A stretch of DNA of 64,000 nucleotides from Methanothrix thermoacetophila PT (GTDB taxonomy: Archaea > Halobacteriota > Methanosarcinia > Methanotrichales > Methanotrichaceae). Under the pieces are notes generated by a model, which searched no databases, had not been told where the DNA came from, and was given only the letters and a program-made list of their open reading frames with translations. Of the stretch, positions 25,544 to 34,075 are shown piece by piece. The position numbers were made by a program, and so were the translations under genes. Within the stretch, counting starts at the first letter, position 1. Every line of letters starts with the position of its first letter. Location: NCBI RefSeq assembly GCF_000014945.1, contig NC_008553.1:1302001-1366000 (forward strand), given 5' to 3'.

Positions 25544-27994
25544 CATGTTCGCATCACTCCCCCCATCCACCCCTTCAATCCCCCTCTTCGATCTGGCAGC
25601 TTCCTCGGCGACCTCCATCTTCCCCAGAACCCTGGAAATCGCCTCGATCGCCTCCAGATATCTCACAATCTGGTCGAGGTAGTTGATCAGATCCCCCTCG
25701 TATCCGTAGATCCCGTAATCGTCGCTCAAGGCGTACAGAATCCCCTTCGGGTCCATCCCCTGTGATCTCATCTCCAGGATCCTCATCGAGACCGACCGCT
25801 CGACACAGCCGCAGTACGGCGCCTCCCTGCACGTGCATCTCATGAAATCTCTGGCGAAGCGCAGGCACTCCTCTTGGATTCTGCGATCGAGCTTTAGGAG
25901 ATCCGGGCTAGAGATGAGATCGAAGAATGACCCCTGGAATACCCTCTGTGCCACCGGCATTCTGATCTTGAATGATATCTGGTCTGCTGCCCTCAGGAAC
26001 AGGGCATCGAACTGCTCGAGATCGACGGCGATCTCTGTGGGAGATTTCCCTGCATTTATGCCTCTTATCACGAGATCCGCCTGCTCCGGGCTGAGGAAGT
26101 GCGCTGCCACCACCCTGCCGAGCCTGGTGGGTGATATGTCCCTCACGAGATTCCTCTCACGCAGCTTCTCCAAGGATCTGTTGAGATCGTCCATACCGAT
26201 AGTGATCTTGTGTAACTCCTTCAGCTCATCCATGGATCGGGCGACTGTTGTGTTTGCGAGAACCTCCTCGAGCTGCTGCTCCTCCTCATACTGCGGTGAG
26301 ACGTCCTCAACTGAGCTGCTGAGGAGCCTCAGTGCAACCTCATCCTCGCTCTCCAAGCCGTTATAGCGCCTCCCGGGCTCTGCGAGTATGTACACAAGAC
26401 CCCTGTCATGGTACCCTGGCCTGCCCGCCCTGCCTAGCATCTGATTGAACTCATGAACGGTGAGCCACTCGATTCCCATCGCAAGCGTCTCGAATATCAC
26501 CTGCGATGCAGGGAAATCCACGCCCGCTGCAAGCGCGGATGTAGTGACGACCGCATTGATCTTGCCCTGAGCGAAGAGCTCCTCAATCCTCTTCCGCTCG
26601 TGGTACTGCAGTCCTGCATGGTATGCGATCGCTCCTGGAATCGACTGCGCGATCGAGAAGCACTTCTTCCTGGAGTTCGTGAAGATTATCGTCTGTCCCT
26701 TATATCCTGTTGAGGATCTCACAGACGCTCCCGATCCCACCAGTCTTCTTATCAGATGCAGCTTATCCGCAGGGGATGTGAAGATCAGATGTCGCTCTAT
26801 GGGCACAGGTCTTATCTCGTACTCGACCAGCTCCGCACCAAGCCTCTTTGAGAGAGCGGCCGGATTCCCGACGGTCGCTGAGAGGTATATGAACTGCGCC
26901 CGGGGAGCGACGAATCTCAGCCTGGCGATCATTCCCGCGAGACGGTGGCCGCGATCAGGATCCTCGAGCATGTGGACCTCGTCTATGACCACGGTTCCTA
27001 TTTTTCCGAGGTTCCTGCCGCTCCGGAGAACCTGGTCTATCCCCTCATATGTTCCGACGATGATGTCAGCGTCCAGATCCGTCGGCAGGCTGAACCCCCT
27101 TCCAAGACGTATGCGGCTCACGCCCACTTTTATCGATGTCCTGAATCCCAGCTCTGAATAAGCGGAGAGCTGCTCGAACTTCTGGTTGGCCAGGGCGACC
27201 AGCGGGACGAGAAAAAGAAGTTTCCCCCTTCCTTCGATCAGGTTCTTGATGCCAGCGATCTCCCCGATCAGGCTCTTTCCGGTCGCCGTCGCAGATACAA
27301 CAAGAAGGCTCTTACCCTCAAGAAGCCCCTTTCTCACAGCCATCGCTTGTACCGGCAGGAGCTTGCTGAGCCGCCTCTTGAGATGTTCTCTGAGTTCTAT
27401 GGGAATCTCGATCTCATCAAGGCTCAGAGATGCGACCTCTTCAGAGGCTGGTACGATGTCGTAACGCGTGAGATCCGGATCTATCCTCTGGAGGTTCAGG
27501 AGATCCATGACCTCATCCAGGTCTCTCCTTCTCGCGAGTATTCCAGCGAGGTGCCTCCTCCCGGCTCTCCCTATACCTCTGAACTCGGCCTCCCTGTTTA
27601 TCTCATCGACAGCGCATCTGTAGCATATTCTGGTGCCCCTGTAGCTCACTGAGTCTTCTCCGAGAAGCTTGACCCTTCTTCTTCCCAGGCAGTGCTGGCA
27701 GACAGAGACCCTGCGGTGCTTGAGCTGATATGCATTCAAGAGCTCAACAAACCTCTGCTCCAGGGCCTCCTCGCCATCAACCACAAAGATTCCATTCGCT
27801 TTCCGGAGCAGCCTCACAGAATCGTCTGGGGGAAGATACCTCTCGGTATCTTTCTTCACCAGAAACTTGTATGGTCTGGGTCCGTGTGGAGTATCCTTGA
27901 TGCGCAGATATCCCTCGAAGACCACCCTGTCATCCTTTATGGGCAGCAGAAGAATCCTGGATTTCCCGGCCTGCGCCAGAACGTTCAAGCTCAT
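25526..27994 (-). CDS. Superfamily II DEAD/DEAH-box helicase with N-terminal zinc ribbon
   Basis: 822 residues. Residues ~1-150 form a DUF5814-like N-terminal region with a four-cysteine ribbon (VCQHCLGRR and ICYRCAVDE). The helicase core follows: Walker A SATATGKSLIGE, Walker B VIDEVHMLED, motif III LSATVGN, motif VI QMLGRAGRPG, with a Ski2/Hel308-like layout. A C-terminal cysteine cluster (CTCREAPYCGCVERS) may bind zinc or Fe-S. Likely a DNA or RNA helicase in repair or RNA turnover; substrate unknown. The final codons (MLDTLG, stop) lie in a family C repeat. The next gene upstream, a winged-helix protein, overlaps it by 4 bp. Confidence 0.88.
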   Translation of the reverse strand: MSLNVLAQAGKSRILLLPIKDDRVVFEGYLRIKDTPHGPRPYKFLVKKDTERYLPPDDSVRLLRKANGIFVVDGEEALEQRFVELLNAYQLKHRRVSVCQHCLGRRRVKLLGEDSVSYRGTRICYRCAVDEINREAEFRGIGRAGRRHLAGILARRRDLDEVMDLLNLQRIDPDLTRYDIVPASEEVASLSLDEIEIPIELREHLKRRLSKLLPVQAMAVRKGLLEGKSLLVVSATATGKSLIGEIAGIKNLIEGRGKLLFLVPLVALANQKFEQLSAYSELGFRTSIKVGVSRIRLGRGFSLPTDLDADIIVGTYEGIDQVLRSGRNLGKIGTVVIDEVHMLEDPDRGHRLAGMIARLRFVAPRAQFIYLSATVGNPAALSKRLGAELVEYEIRPVPIERHLIFTSPADKLHLIRRLVGSGASVRSSTGYKGQTIIFTNSRKKCFSIAQSIPGAIAYHAGLQYHERKRIEELFAQGKINAVVTTSALAAGVDFPASQVIFETLAMGIEWLTVHEFNQMLGRAGRPGYHDRGLVYILAEPGRRYNGLESEDEVALRLLSSSVEDVSPQYEEEQQLEEVLANTTVARSMDELKELHKITIGMDDLNRSLEKLRERNLVRDISPTRLGRVVAAHFLSPEQADLVIRGINAGKSPTEIAVDLEQFDALFLRAADQISFKIRMPVAQRVFQGSFFDLISSPDLLKLDRRIQEECLRFARDFMRCTCREAPYCGCVERSVSMRILEMRSQGMDPKGILYALSDDYGIYGYEGDLINYLDQIVRYLEAIEAISRVLGKMEVAEEAARSKRGIEGVDGGSDANMLDTLG

Positions 27995-28785
27995 CCTGTC
28001 AGGGTGAGGTCGACGAGCTCGTACTTAATACCTTCTGACTCCAGCCTGTTCAGAATCCCGGGGATCTGCTCATCGACGCTTACTATTATTGAGGAGACAC
28101 CATGGTAGGCGGCCTCGACCACCGCCTCCTTCGAGCCGAAGAAGACATCCGGCTCCCTTCCGATCTTCCTCAGAGAGATCAACGCCTCTATCCCCAGAGC
28201 ACCCACAAGACCCTTCTCAGGGATCAGTCGGGCGAGAGCCTCAAGATCAACACGCCTGCTCCCGCCAAGCTGTATCCTGGGGACCTTGCAGATCTTTATC
28301 TTGCCCTCATCAAGACTTATGAGGCCTCTCAGATCAGAGACCCCGACATCCTCTCCTCTGGATGCATCTGAGATCGCTATTCCGCTGGCCTCAACATCCG
28401 GGCGGTAATGCGTGGCGTACAGGAGTCCATCCTCCATCTCAAGGGTCACACGCTCCCCCTCTGAGATATCGTGCCTGGCGATCGCAGGCCAGACGGAGAC
28501 GTGATTGATGATCTCCTCCATCACGACCCTGGCATAGCGCTTGAGCTCGGCAGCGCTCTCAAGGAGCCACTCAACACCCCTCTTCGTTATCCTGTAGCGC
28601 ATCCTGCCGTCTGTCTCAACGAGACCGTCTGCGACGAGTTCCTTTATGTACTCAGAGATAGCCTGTGGCGTCACTCCGAGCTTGTCGGCCACCTCCTTCT
28701 GCCTGACATTCGGCTGATGCGCCGCTATCTCCACGAGTATCTGGAACCTGGAGCTGTCCCTCCTGGACTGGAGAACATTTGGCAT
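27991..28785 (-). CDS. Winged-helix regulator with a conserved archaeal C-terminal domain
   Basis: 264 residues. Residues ~10-75 are a MarR/Lrp-like winged helix (RQKEVADKLGVTPQAISEYIKELVADGLVE, then RYRITKRGVEWLL). The rest is a euryarchaeal domain that I know only as uncharacterised, with VTLEMEDGLLYATHY and ISLDEGKIKICKVPRIQLGGSR, and ends at residues predicted as Rossmann-like repeats (AAYHGVSSIIVSVDEQIPGIL). Its ATGA-type overlap with the helicase indicates translational coupling. Probably a DNA-binding regulator; target unknown. Confidence 0.75.
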   Translation of the reverse strand: MPNVLQSRRDSSRFQILVEIAAHQPNVRQKEVADKLGVTPQAISEYIKELVADGLVETDGRMRYRITKRGVEWLLESAAELKRYARVVMEEIINHVSVWPAIARHDISEGERVTLEMEDGLLYATHYRPDVEASGIAISDASRGEDVGVSDLRGLISLDEGKIKICKVPRIQLGGSRRVDLEALARLIPEKGLVGALGIEALISLRKIGREPDVFFGSKEAVVEAAYHGVSSIIVSVDEQIPGILNRLESEGIKYELVDLTLTG

Positions 28786-28827
28786 GTGTCCACCTCACCG
28801 GCCTGAACGCTGTATCCGCGCCTGAGA

Positions 28828-29340
28828 TCATTCTTCAGAGAGCTCTATCCTCTGACCTCTCACCGTCAGCCCCTTCGCGCGTTTCGCCGCAGCTTTCAGA
28901 TACACCTGGCTCTTTCCGAGATCCCGTGAGAGCGTGGATATCGATGTCATGCCTGAACGGACCTTCTCCCTGAGCTTTTCCGTTAGGTCCCTGAGCTCAT
29001 CATCAGACATGAATGTTACCCTGATGAGATCGCTGAGATCCTCCATGGACGAGAAAAAGTTCGCCTGGACCCTCGAGAAGGCTGAATGATACTCCTTTTC
29101 GGGGCTCTTCCCAGGCTCCGGCACCCTCCACTTCGTCTCTATCAGACCGCTCTTCCGGAGAAGCTCTATGGACTGGCTGACGCTCTCGTTATCCCCGAAG
29201 ATCTCGACGAGCTCCTTCTCGGTGAGCCACTGATCGCACAGCTTATCGAAAACCCTTTTGTGAGATTCAGAGCCAAAAACCTGGAGCAGAGGGACCAGAT
29301 CAGATGGATCGTTGATGATCCTAGTTCTTTTCCCGTTCAC
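28828..29340 (-). CDS. ArsR-type winged-helix transcriptional regulator
   Basis: The frame opens at 29472, but family resemblance starts at TRIINDPSDLVPLLQVFGSESHKRVFDKL; the GTG at 29340 is the best-placed start (170 residues). The winged helix is LTEKELVEIFGDNESVSQSIELLRKSGLIE, followed by the YHSAFSRVQANFFSS segment typical of a euryarchaeal ArsR subgroup with a C-terminal helical domain. Monocistronic or first gene of the run with the winged-helix protein and helicase (42 bp gap). Regulated genes unknown. Confidence 0.7.
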   Translation of the reverse strand: MNGKRTRIINDPSDLVPLLQVFGSESHKRVFDKLCDQWLTEKELVEIFGDNESVSQSIELLRKSGLIETKWRVPEPGKSPEKEYHSAFSRVQANFFSSMEDLSDLIRVTFMSDDELRDLTEKLREKVRSGMTSISTLSRDLGKSQVYLKAAAKRAKGLTVRGQRIELSEE

Positions 29341-29491
29341 AGAGCATCCCAGGCCCTGTTTGGAGCTTACACCACTTAAAGCTTTTGAGAGAACAGCGAG
29401 GACGATTGTTCTGTGGCCGCATTTGATCGTGGAAGACGCGCATCGACAGATATAGATGGATGGATTGCTCATGGGCTTGAGAGGTACATGA

Positions 29492-30595
29492 ATGAAGGTA
29501 GCATCTGTTGTCGGGGCAAGGCCGAACTTTGTAAAGCTCGCGCCTCTCTCAAGGGCCCTGCGGGAGAGGTTTCATGAGGTGATTATTCACACAGGCCAGC
29601 ACTACGACTACGAGATGGACAGGATATTCTTCGACGAGATCGGGATTCCTGAGCCGGATCACCATCTAGGGGTTGGATCCGGCAGTCATGGCAAACAGAC
29701 GGGCGAGATGCTGGCTCGCATCGAGGATGTCCTGATGAAGGAGGAGCCAGATGCAGTTGTGGTATTGGGGGATACAAATACAACACTTGCAGGTGCACTG
29801 GCTGCTGCAAAGCTCCACGTCACCCTGGTCCATGTGGAGGCTGGACTGCGCTCATATGATCGGAGAATGCCTGAGGAGATCAATCGCGTCCTCGTCGACC
29901 ACTGCTCTGATATCCTATGCTGCCCCACAAAGACGGCTGTGGATAACCTTCGGCGTGAGGGTATTGTGGATGGCGTGTACCTGACAGGGGATGTAATGGT
30001 TGATGCGATGAACCTCTGTATGGACATATCCAAACGCTCAACGATTCTGGAGAGGTTGGATCTCAGGCCGAAGGAGTACATGCTGGCGACGCTCCATCGC
30101 GCGGAGAACACCGATGATGATGAAAGGCTCTGGGGGATCATCGGCGCGTTCGAGGATATCGGAAGCAGCCTGGTGTTTCCCTGCCATCCCAGAACAGAGA
30201 GACGGCTCAGGGATCTCGGCCTGTGGGACTCGCTGAGTGAGAGCATAAAGGTGATAAAACCAGTGGGATATCTGGACATGCTCCAGCTCGAGAGGAACGC
30301 CTTGAGGATCCTCACCGACTCTGGTGGTGTGCAGAAGGAGGCGTACATACTCAGGGTGCCATGTGTCACGCTCAGAGATCGCACTGAGTGGGTGGAGACC
30401 GTGAACGATGGCTGGAACGTCCTTGCCGGAGCCTCCAGGGAGAGCATAGTGAGATATGCAAAAGGCTTTGCACCAAACCGATCTCAGACACACATCTTTG
30501 GAGATGGCGAGGCAAGCCGTAGGATTGCGGATGTGATGGAGAGCTTTATGTGCTCAAGCCGCGATACTGCTCAGGAGAGCATCAATACCTCATAA
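29492..30595 (+). CDS. wecB: UDP-N-acetylglucosamine 2-epimerase (non-hydrolysing)
   Basis: 367 residues. Converts UDP-GlcNAc to UDP-ManNAc, a precursor of archaeal surface glycans. Motifs of the family: IHTGQHYDYEMD near residue 32, VVLGDTNTTLAGALAA, VHVEAGLRS, PEEINRVLVDHCSD and the C-terminal LTDSGGVQKEA. Cytoplasmic. Start ATG 29492 is preceded by GAGAGGTAC. The next gene encodes a lipoprotein-like surface protein 28 bp later, compatible with a surface-glycan context. Confidence 0.92.
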   Translation: MKVASVVGARPNFVKLAPLSRALRERFHEVIIHTGQHYDYEMDRIFFDEIGIPEPDHHLGVGSGSHGKQTGEMLARIEDVLMKEEPDAVVVLGDTNTTLAGALAAAKLHVTLVHVEAGLRSYDRRMPEEINRVLVDHCSDILCCPTKTAVDNLRREGIVDGVYLTGDVMVDAMNLCMDISKRSTILERLDLRPKEYMLATLHRAENTDDDERLWGIIGAFEDIGSSLVFPCHPRTERRLRDLGLWDSLSESIKVIKPVGYLDMLQLERNALRILTDSGGVQKEAYILRVPCVTLRDRTEWVETVNDGWNVLAGASRESIVRYAKGFAPNRSQTHIFGDGEASRRIADVMESFMCSSRDTAQESINTS

Positions 30596-30623
30596 TGAAG
30601 ATTCATGGAGCTGGCAAGCCTTG

Positions 30624-31457
30624 ATGAGACTGCTCATCCTGATTCTGGCGATACTGGTTTTGTTTCTCACAGCATGTGCGAGGCCGGACCTCTCGGTTGA
30701 GAGCGTGAACTCAGAGCTAGACGCCGGAAGGATGGGCAGCATGGTTCTGAGCATCAGGAACGCCCAGACGAACGCCACAGAGGAGGGCCTCTACACATTC
30801 AACAGCTCTGATGCTTTATGTCTGGTCCTGAGGGCTGTGAGCCACGATGACAGATTGAGGATTTTGAGTGAGCCGCTGCATCTCGGCTCGCTCCGTTCCG
30901 GGTCTGTGGTCAGAGTGGAGATTGATGCACTCGCAGGCGAAGATATTGGCATCTATCCGGTGGATATCATACTGAGCTACATGTGGCTATCCTCCATTGA
31001 AACCTCCGGAGGTGCATCTCCTGAGGTCTATTTCCTCTATGAGAACTCCACAGACGTGTTTCCTGTTGAGGTTAAAGTAGTCACAGGCCCGGTTCTTTCC
31101 CTGTTCCCCAGCAAGTCATCCATCGAGATCAAGAATCTGGGTGACAGGACAGCGAAGAGTGTGAGTGTGCAAATCACCTCTCCAGTGGTTCTCAGGAGAT
31201 CTGGGATAGAGCTTGGTGACATCCCTCCTGGAAAATCGAAGAGCATTGAGATCCCAAAACTGGAGGGTGAAGAGTACCCTGTGGTGTGCATGGTGAACTA
31301 CACATCCGGATTCACAGAAGTCAGCACAGAGCTGGCGAGTGTGGTCCGGACCCGCCAGCTTCCGGGTGGCGCGATTCTCTTGCTGGTGCCGGTGATCGCT
31401 GTGGCGCTTTACGTGGTGTTCAGCAGAAACGAGCTGCGCAGGATAATAGGGCGGTAG
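30624..31457 (+). CDS. Membrane-anchored surface protein of COG1361-like type
   Basis: 277 residues from the ATG at 30624 (a TTG just before it is in frame). The signal peptide RLLILILAILVLFLTACARP ends in a lipobox-like LTAC. The central part is beta-rich with repeated Ig/NEW3-like strands (GRMGSMVLSIRNAQTNATEEG, then LFPSKSSIEIKNLGDRTAKSV). The C-terminus is a transmembrane helix (AILLLVPVIAVALYVVF) followed by basic residues. The layout is that of archaeal S-layer-related or CARDB-type proteins anchored at the cell surface. N-x-T/S sequons are present. No enzymatic role evident. Confidence 0.7.
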   Translation: MRLLILILAILVLFLTACARPDLSVESVNSELDAGRMGSMVLSIRNAQTNATEEGLYTFNSSDALCLVLRAVSHDDRLRILSEPLHLGSLRSGSVVRVEIDALAGEDIGIYPVDIILSYMWLSSIETSGGASPEVYFLYENSTDVFPVEVKVVTGPVLSLFPSKSSIEIKNLGDRTAKSVSVQITSPVVLRRSGIELGDIPPGKSKSIEIPKLEGEEYPVVCMVNYTSGFTEVSTELASVVRTRQLPGGAILLLVPVIAVALYVVFSRNELRRIIGR

Positions 31458-31545
31458 ATGACATGAAAAACATCGGCATGGGAGATATCGATCAGCAGTT
31501 CCCTCCCACATGCATATCATGAAACATGTACTCCGAGCACTGCAC

Positions 31546-31634
31546 GGACCTGTCCGGATAAGGATTAAGTGTCTCCGTCATCCAAACGCAGCAAGCCGCA
31601 GATTTCTGGATTCAGCTCTTATTCGGACAGGTTT
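31546..31634. repeat. Family A inverted-repeat element
   Basis: 89 bp with ends GGACCTGTCCGGATAAG and CTTATTCGGACAGGTTT and a perfect 8-bp target duplication CACTGCAC (31538-31545 and 31635-31642). Best-preserved single copy. It ends 20 bp upstream of the TATA box of the tRNA-Ser gene. Confidence 0.88.
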
Positions 31635-31652
31635 CACTGCACAGGGGCAACA

Positions 31653-31660
31653 GATATAAA
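31653..31660 (+). promoter_or_regulatory. TATA box of the tRNA-Ser gene
   Basis: GATATAAA about 27-34 bp before the tRNA 5' end, with purine-rich CAACA directly upstream as a possible BRE. Correct spacing for archaeal transcription starting a few bases before the tRNA. Confidence 0.6.
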
Positions 31661-31686
31661 CCATCAGCTCTCTCAGCTGAAGTCAT

Positions 31687-31839
31687 GCCGGGGTGGCAGA
31701 GCGGACAAGCTCTGGGCCGTGCTCCAGCGGCAGAGGTCCATACGCGGCAGGCTCGAGACCTGTTGTCCCTTCCAGGGACGCTTGGGTTCAAAATGGCGCG
31801 GACGCCGAGTCCACCATGAAAATCCCAACCCCGGCGCCA
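31687..31839 (+). tRNA. tRNA-Ser (anticodon CGA) interrupted in D arm and T loop
   Basis: Acceptor GCCGGGG (31687) pairs with CCCCGGC (31829-31835), followed by G73 and encoded CCA. Anticodon stem GCAGG/CCTGT closes loop CTCGAGA (anticodon CGA at 31754-31756). The long variable arm GTCCC-TTCC-AGGGAC and the G73 discriminator fit serine. Two insertions break the rest. About 30 nt lies in the T loop between stems TTGGG (31782-31786) and CCCAA (31824-31828), folding as ATGG/CCAT over GGAC/GTCC. About 32 nt lies in the D arm (roughly 31712-31743), folding as CTCT/AGAG over GCCG/CGGC. Removing both leaves ~91 nt, the normal size. The T-loop insertion is clear; the D-arm boundaries are approximate. 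Confidence 0.72.
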
Positions 31840-31883
31840 AAAATAACCAAAAATGATATCCTTCATCTGGGAGAGTAACTATT

Positions 31884-32030
31884 ATGGCCAGATTTTCAGA
31901 GGCAGAAAATCGAGTTCTGAATGTCAAGATATGCATGCGATGCAATGCGCGCAATCCGATCAGGGCAACACGCTGCCGTAAATGCAGGTACAAGGGCCTC
32001 AGGATGAAGTCCAAGGAGAGCAGAGGATAG
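31884..32030 (+). CDS. rpl40e: 50S ribosomal protein eL40
   Basis: 48 residues beginning [20 protein letters not shown], with a four-cysteine zinc ribbon (CMRC at 17-20 and CRKC at 31-34) and the basic tail [10 protein letters not shown]. The sequence is nearly universal for archaeal eL40, a large-subunit protein. A GGGAGAG site precedes the ATG. GGGP synthase starts 8 bp after its stop, so it heads an operon with the lipid gene and the M24 peptidase, 44 bp downstream of the tRNA-Ser. Confidence 0.95.
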
Positions 32031-32038
32031 ACGGGTCT

Positions 32039-32806
32039 ATGCTCAGGAAGCGTGTCGAGATAGGCCCTGTGGAATCAGGGCTCTGGAATGCCGTAGAAAC
32101 CGATGGCGCAGCACACCTGACCCTCATAGATCCAGCGTCACAGGACCCGGAGCGGGCTGTGCAGATGGCGAGATCTGCAGCGGACGCTGGTACCACAGCT
32201 TTAATGGTCGGCGGATCTGTTGGTGCAACAGGCTCCGCCCTAGACAGGACTGTGCGCGCCATAAAGGATTCAGTGGACCTGCCGGTGATACTCTTTCCGA
32301 GCAGCGCTGCTGGCCTTTGCGATAACGCTGATGCGGTCTTCTTCATGAGCCTCCTGAACTCGAGATCCACAAGTTATCTTATAGAAAACCAGGCGCTCGG
32401 CGCACCGATTGTCTCCAGATACGGGATCGAGGCGATACCCATGGGCTACATTGTGGTTGAGCCCGGTGGTACAGTAGGATGGGTTGGTGATGCGAAGCTG
32501 GTGCCGCGCAGAAAGCCGGATATCGCGGCTGCGTACGCCCTCGCAGGGCGCTATCTCGGGATGCGGTTAATATATCTAGAGGCCGGTTCCGGCGCAGAGT
32601 CGCCCGTACCCACGAGCATGGTATCTGCGGTCAGGGATGCCATAGGAGATACCCTTTTGGTGGTGGGCGGCGGGATACGCGACGCAGAGGCTGCCAGAAA
32701 GCTTGTGTCGGCGGGTGCAGATCTGATAGTCACCGGCACAGGTGTAGAAGAATCAGGCGACGTCTTCAGATTTGTGAAGGACATCGTAACCGCGATACAT
32801 GTCTAG
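32039..32806 (+). CDS. Geranylgeranylglyceryl phosphate synthase
   Basis: 255 residues from the ATG at 32039; the frame is open from 31982 but that part overlaps eL40. Catalyses the first committed ether-lipid step, joining geranylgeranyl diphosphate to sn-glycerol-1-phosphate. TIM-barrel motifs: HLTLIDPASQ near residue 25, LMVGGSVGAT, LFPSSAAGL, YLEAGSGAESPVP in the middle, and VVGGGIRDAEAARKL plus IVTGTGVEE at the C-terminal phosphate site. Downstream of eL40 and overlapping the M24 peptidase by 8 bp. It is a hallmark archaeal enzyme. Confidence 0.93.
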   Translation: MLRKRVEIGPVESGLWNAVETDGAAHLTLIDPASQDPERAVQMARSAADAGTTALMVGGSVGATGSALDRTVRAIKDSVDLPVILFPSSAAGLCDNADAVFFMSLLNSRSTSYLIENQALGAPIVSRYGIEAIPMGYIVVEPGGTVGWVGDAKLVPRRKPDIAAAYALAGRYLGMRLIYLEAGSGAESPVPTSMVSAVRDAIGDTLLVVGGGIRDAEAARKLVSAGADLIVTGTGVEESGDVFRFVKDIVTAIHV

Positions 32807-33950
32807 AGATGCTGTTGTCGGCGCTGTCAGAGCGCTCGGAGTCGATGGACTGCTTCTCGTGGGCGACAGCGTCTGCGATGCTGATATCTACTATGCATCG
32901 AGGTTTCTATCCAGCGATAGATTCGCTGTGCTGATCACAGACAGGATCCATCTTCTGGTCTCCAGCATGGAGAGAGCGAGGGCCTCGTCAGAATCAAAGG
33001 CTGATGTGGTGGAGACAACGAGCGATTACTCCATGAAATCCAGGATCGAAGAGTTTGGGAGTGCTGATAAGGCATACATTAAGGTCCTCGAGGAGTTCGT
33101 CTCCAAACATGGAATCTCGCATCTCGGCATACCCTCAAATACCCCCGCGGGAATTTACAGAAGCCTAACTGAGCAGTTCGAGACCTCTCTCCTGGATAAA
33201 CCATTTGAGCACATTCGCGCTGTTAAAACGCCTGAGGAGATCTCAGCGATTGCAGAAGTCCAGGAGGCATGCGAGTCTGCAATGGAGGTTGCAGTAAGTC
33301 TCATAAAAAAATCAAAGCCCACTGGTGGCATCCTTGTTTTTGACGGCAAGCCGCTCACCTCTGAAAGGGTGAGGAGCGCTGTTGAGCTCAGGCTTGCGGA
33401 GCTGGGATGCGAGACTCTGGACACCATAGTCTGCGGTGGTCTCATGAGCTCCAGTCCACATTCAAGAGGCAGCGGACTGCTTCCCGCGGACATGCCCATC
33501 GTCATAGACATATTCCCGCGATCGAAGAGCAGCAGGTACTTTGCGGACATGACCCGAACGGTCGTCCGCGGGGAGCCATCGGTAGAGATCGTGGAGATGT
33601 ATCAGGCTGTGAAGATAGCTCAGGAGGCGGGTCTGAAGTGCATAAAGGAGGGTGTGAGCGGAGCCGATGTGCACGGGGCCGTATGCAGAACGTTCGATGA
33701 TTTTGGATACACAGAGCGGGAAGAGTGTGGTTTCATCCACTCAACAGGCCACGGCGTCGGGCTGTCGATACACGAGAGACCCTCCCTGAGCGAGCACGGT
33801 GGGACGCTCAGATCAGGGAATGTGGTCACGGTTGAGCCCGGGCTGTACTATCCGGATATCGGTGGAGTCAGGCTTGAGGATCTCGTGGTTGTCAGAGAGA
33901 ACGGGTGCGAGAACCTGACAGCATTCGAGAAGGAGCTTGTGATCCGGTAG
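32799..33950 (+). CDS. M24-family metallopeptidase (Xaa-Pro dipeptidase/aminopeptidase-like)
   Basis: 383 residues: a creatinase N-terminal domain (~1-140) and a pita-bread M24 catalytic domain. Metal-binding positions are visible at VIDIFP (Asp), YFADMTRTVV (Asp), HSTGHGVGL (His), TVEPGLY (Glu) and GGVRLEDLVVV (Glu). Cleaves the bond before or after proline in small peptides; exact specificity is not predictable. It overlaps the GGGP synthase gene by 8 bp, so it is the third gene of the eL40 operon. Confidence 0.9.
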   Translation: MSRDAVVGAVRALGVDGLLLVGDSVCDADIYYASRFLSSDRFAVLITDRIHLLVSSMERARASSESKADVVETTSDYSMKSRIEEFGSADKAYIKVLEEFVSKHGISHLGIPSNTPAGIYRSLTEQFETSLLDKPFEHIRAVKTPEEISAIAEVQEACESAMEVAVSLIKKSKPTGGILVFDGKPLTSERVRSAVELRLAELGCETLDTIVCGGLMSSSPHSRGSGLLPADMPIVIDIFPRSKSSRYFADMTRTVVRGEPSVEIVEMYQAVKIAQEAGLKCIKEGVSGADVHGAVCRTFDDFGYTEREECGFIHSTGHGVGLSIHERPSLSEHGGTLRSGNVVTVEPGLYYPDIGGVRLEDLVVVRENGCENLTAFEKELVIR

Positions 33951-34075
33951 GTATATCTCTGTAAAAAGCATGCAAATATGACGCAGATGCACAGACCATC
34001 TACGGTATATAGGGACTTCAGTGCATTATTGGCATGAATCGGGATTGAGATGTCTGGTTGGGAGCCTGTCTGCAA

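Noticed and set aside
31687-31839. tRNA-Trp with CCA anticodon and a canonical 37/38 intron
   Set aside because: A CTCCAG loop with stem CCGTG/CGCGG can be drawn, but it leaves the long variable-arm hairpin and G73 unexplained, while the serine fold explains both.
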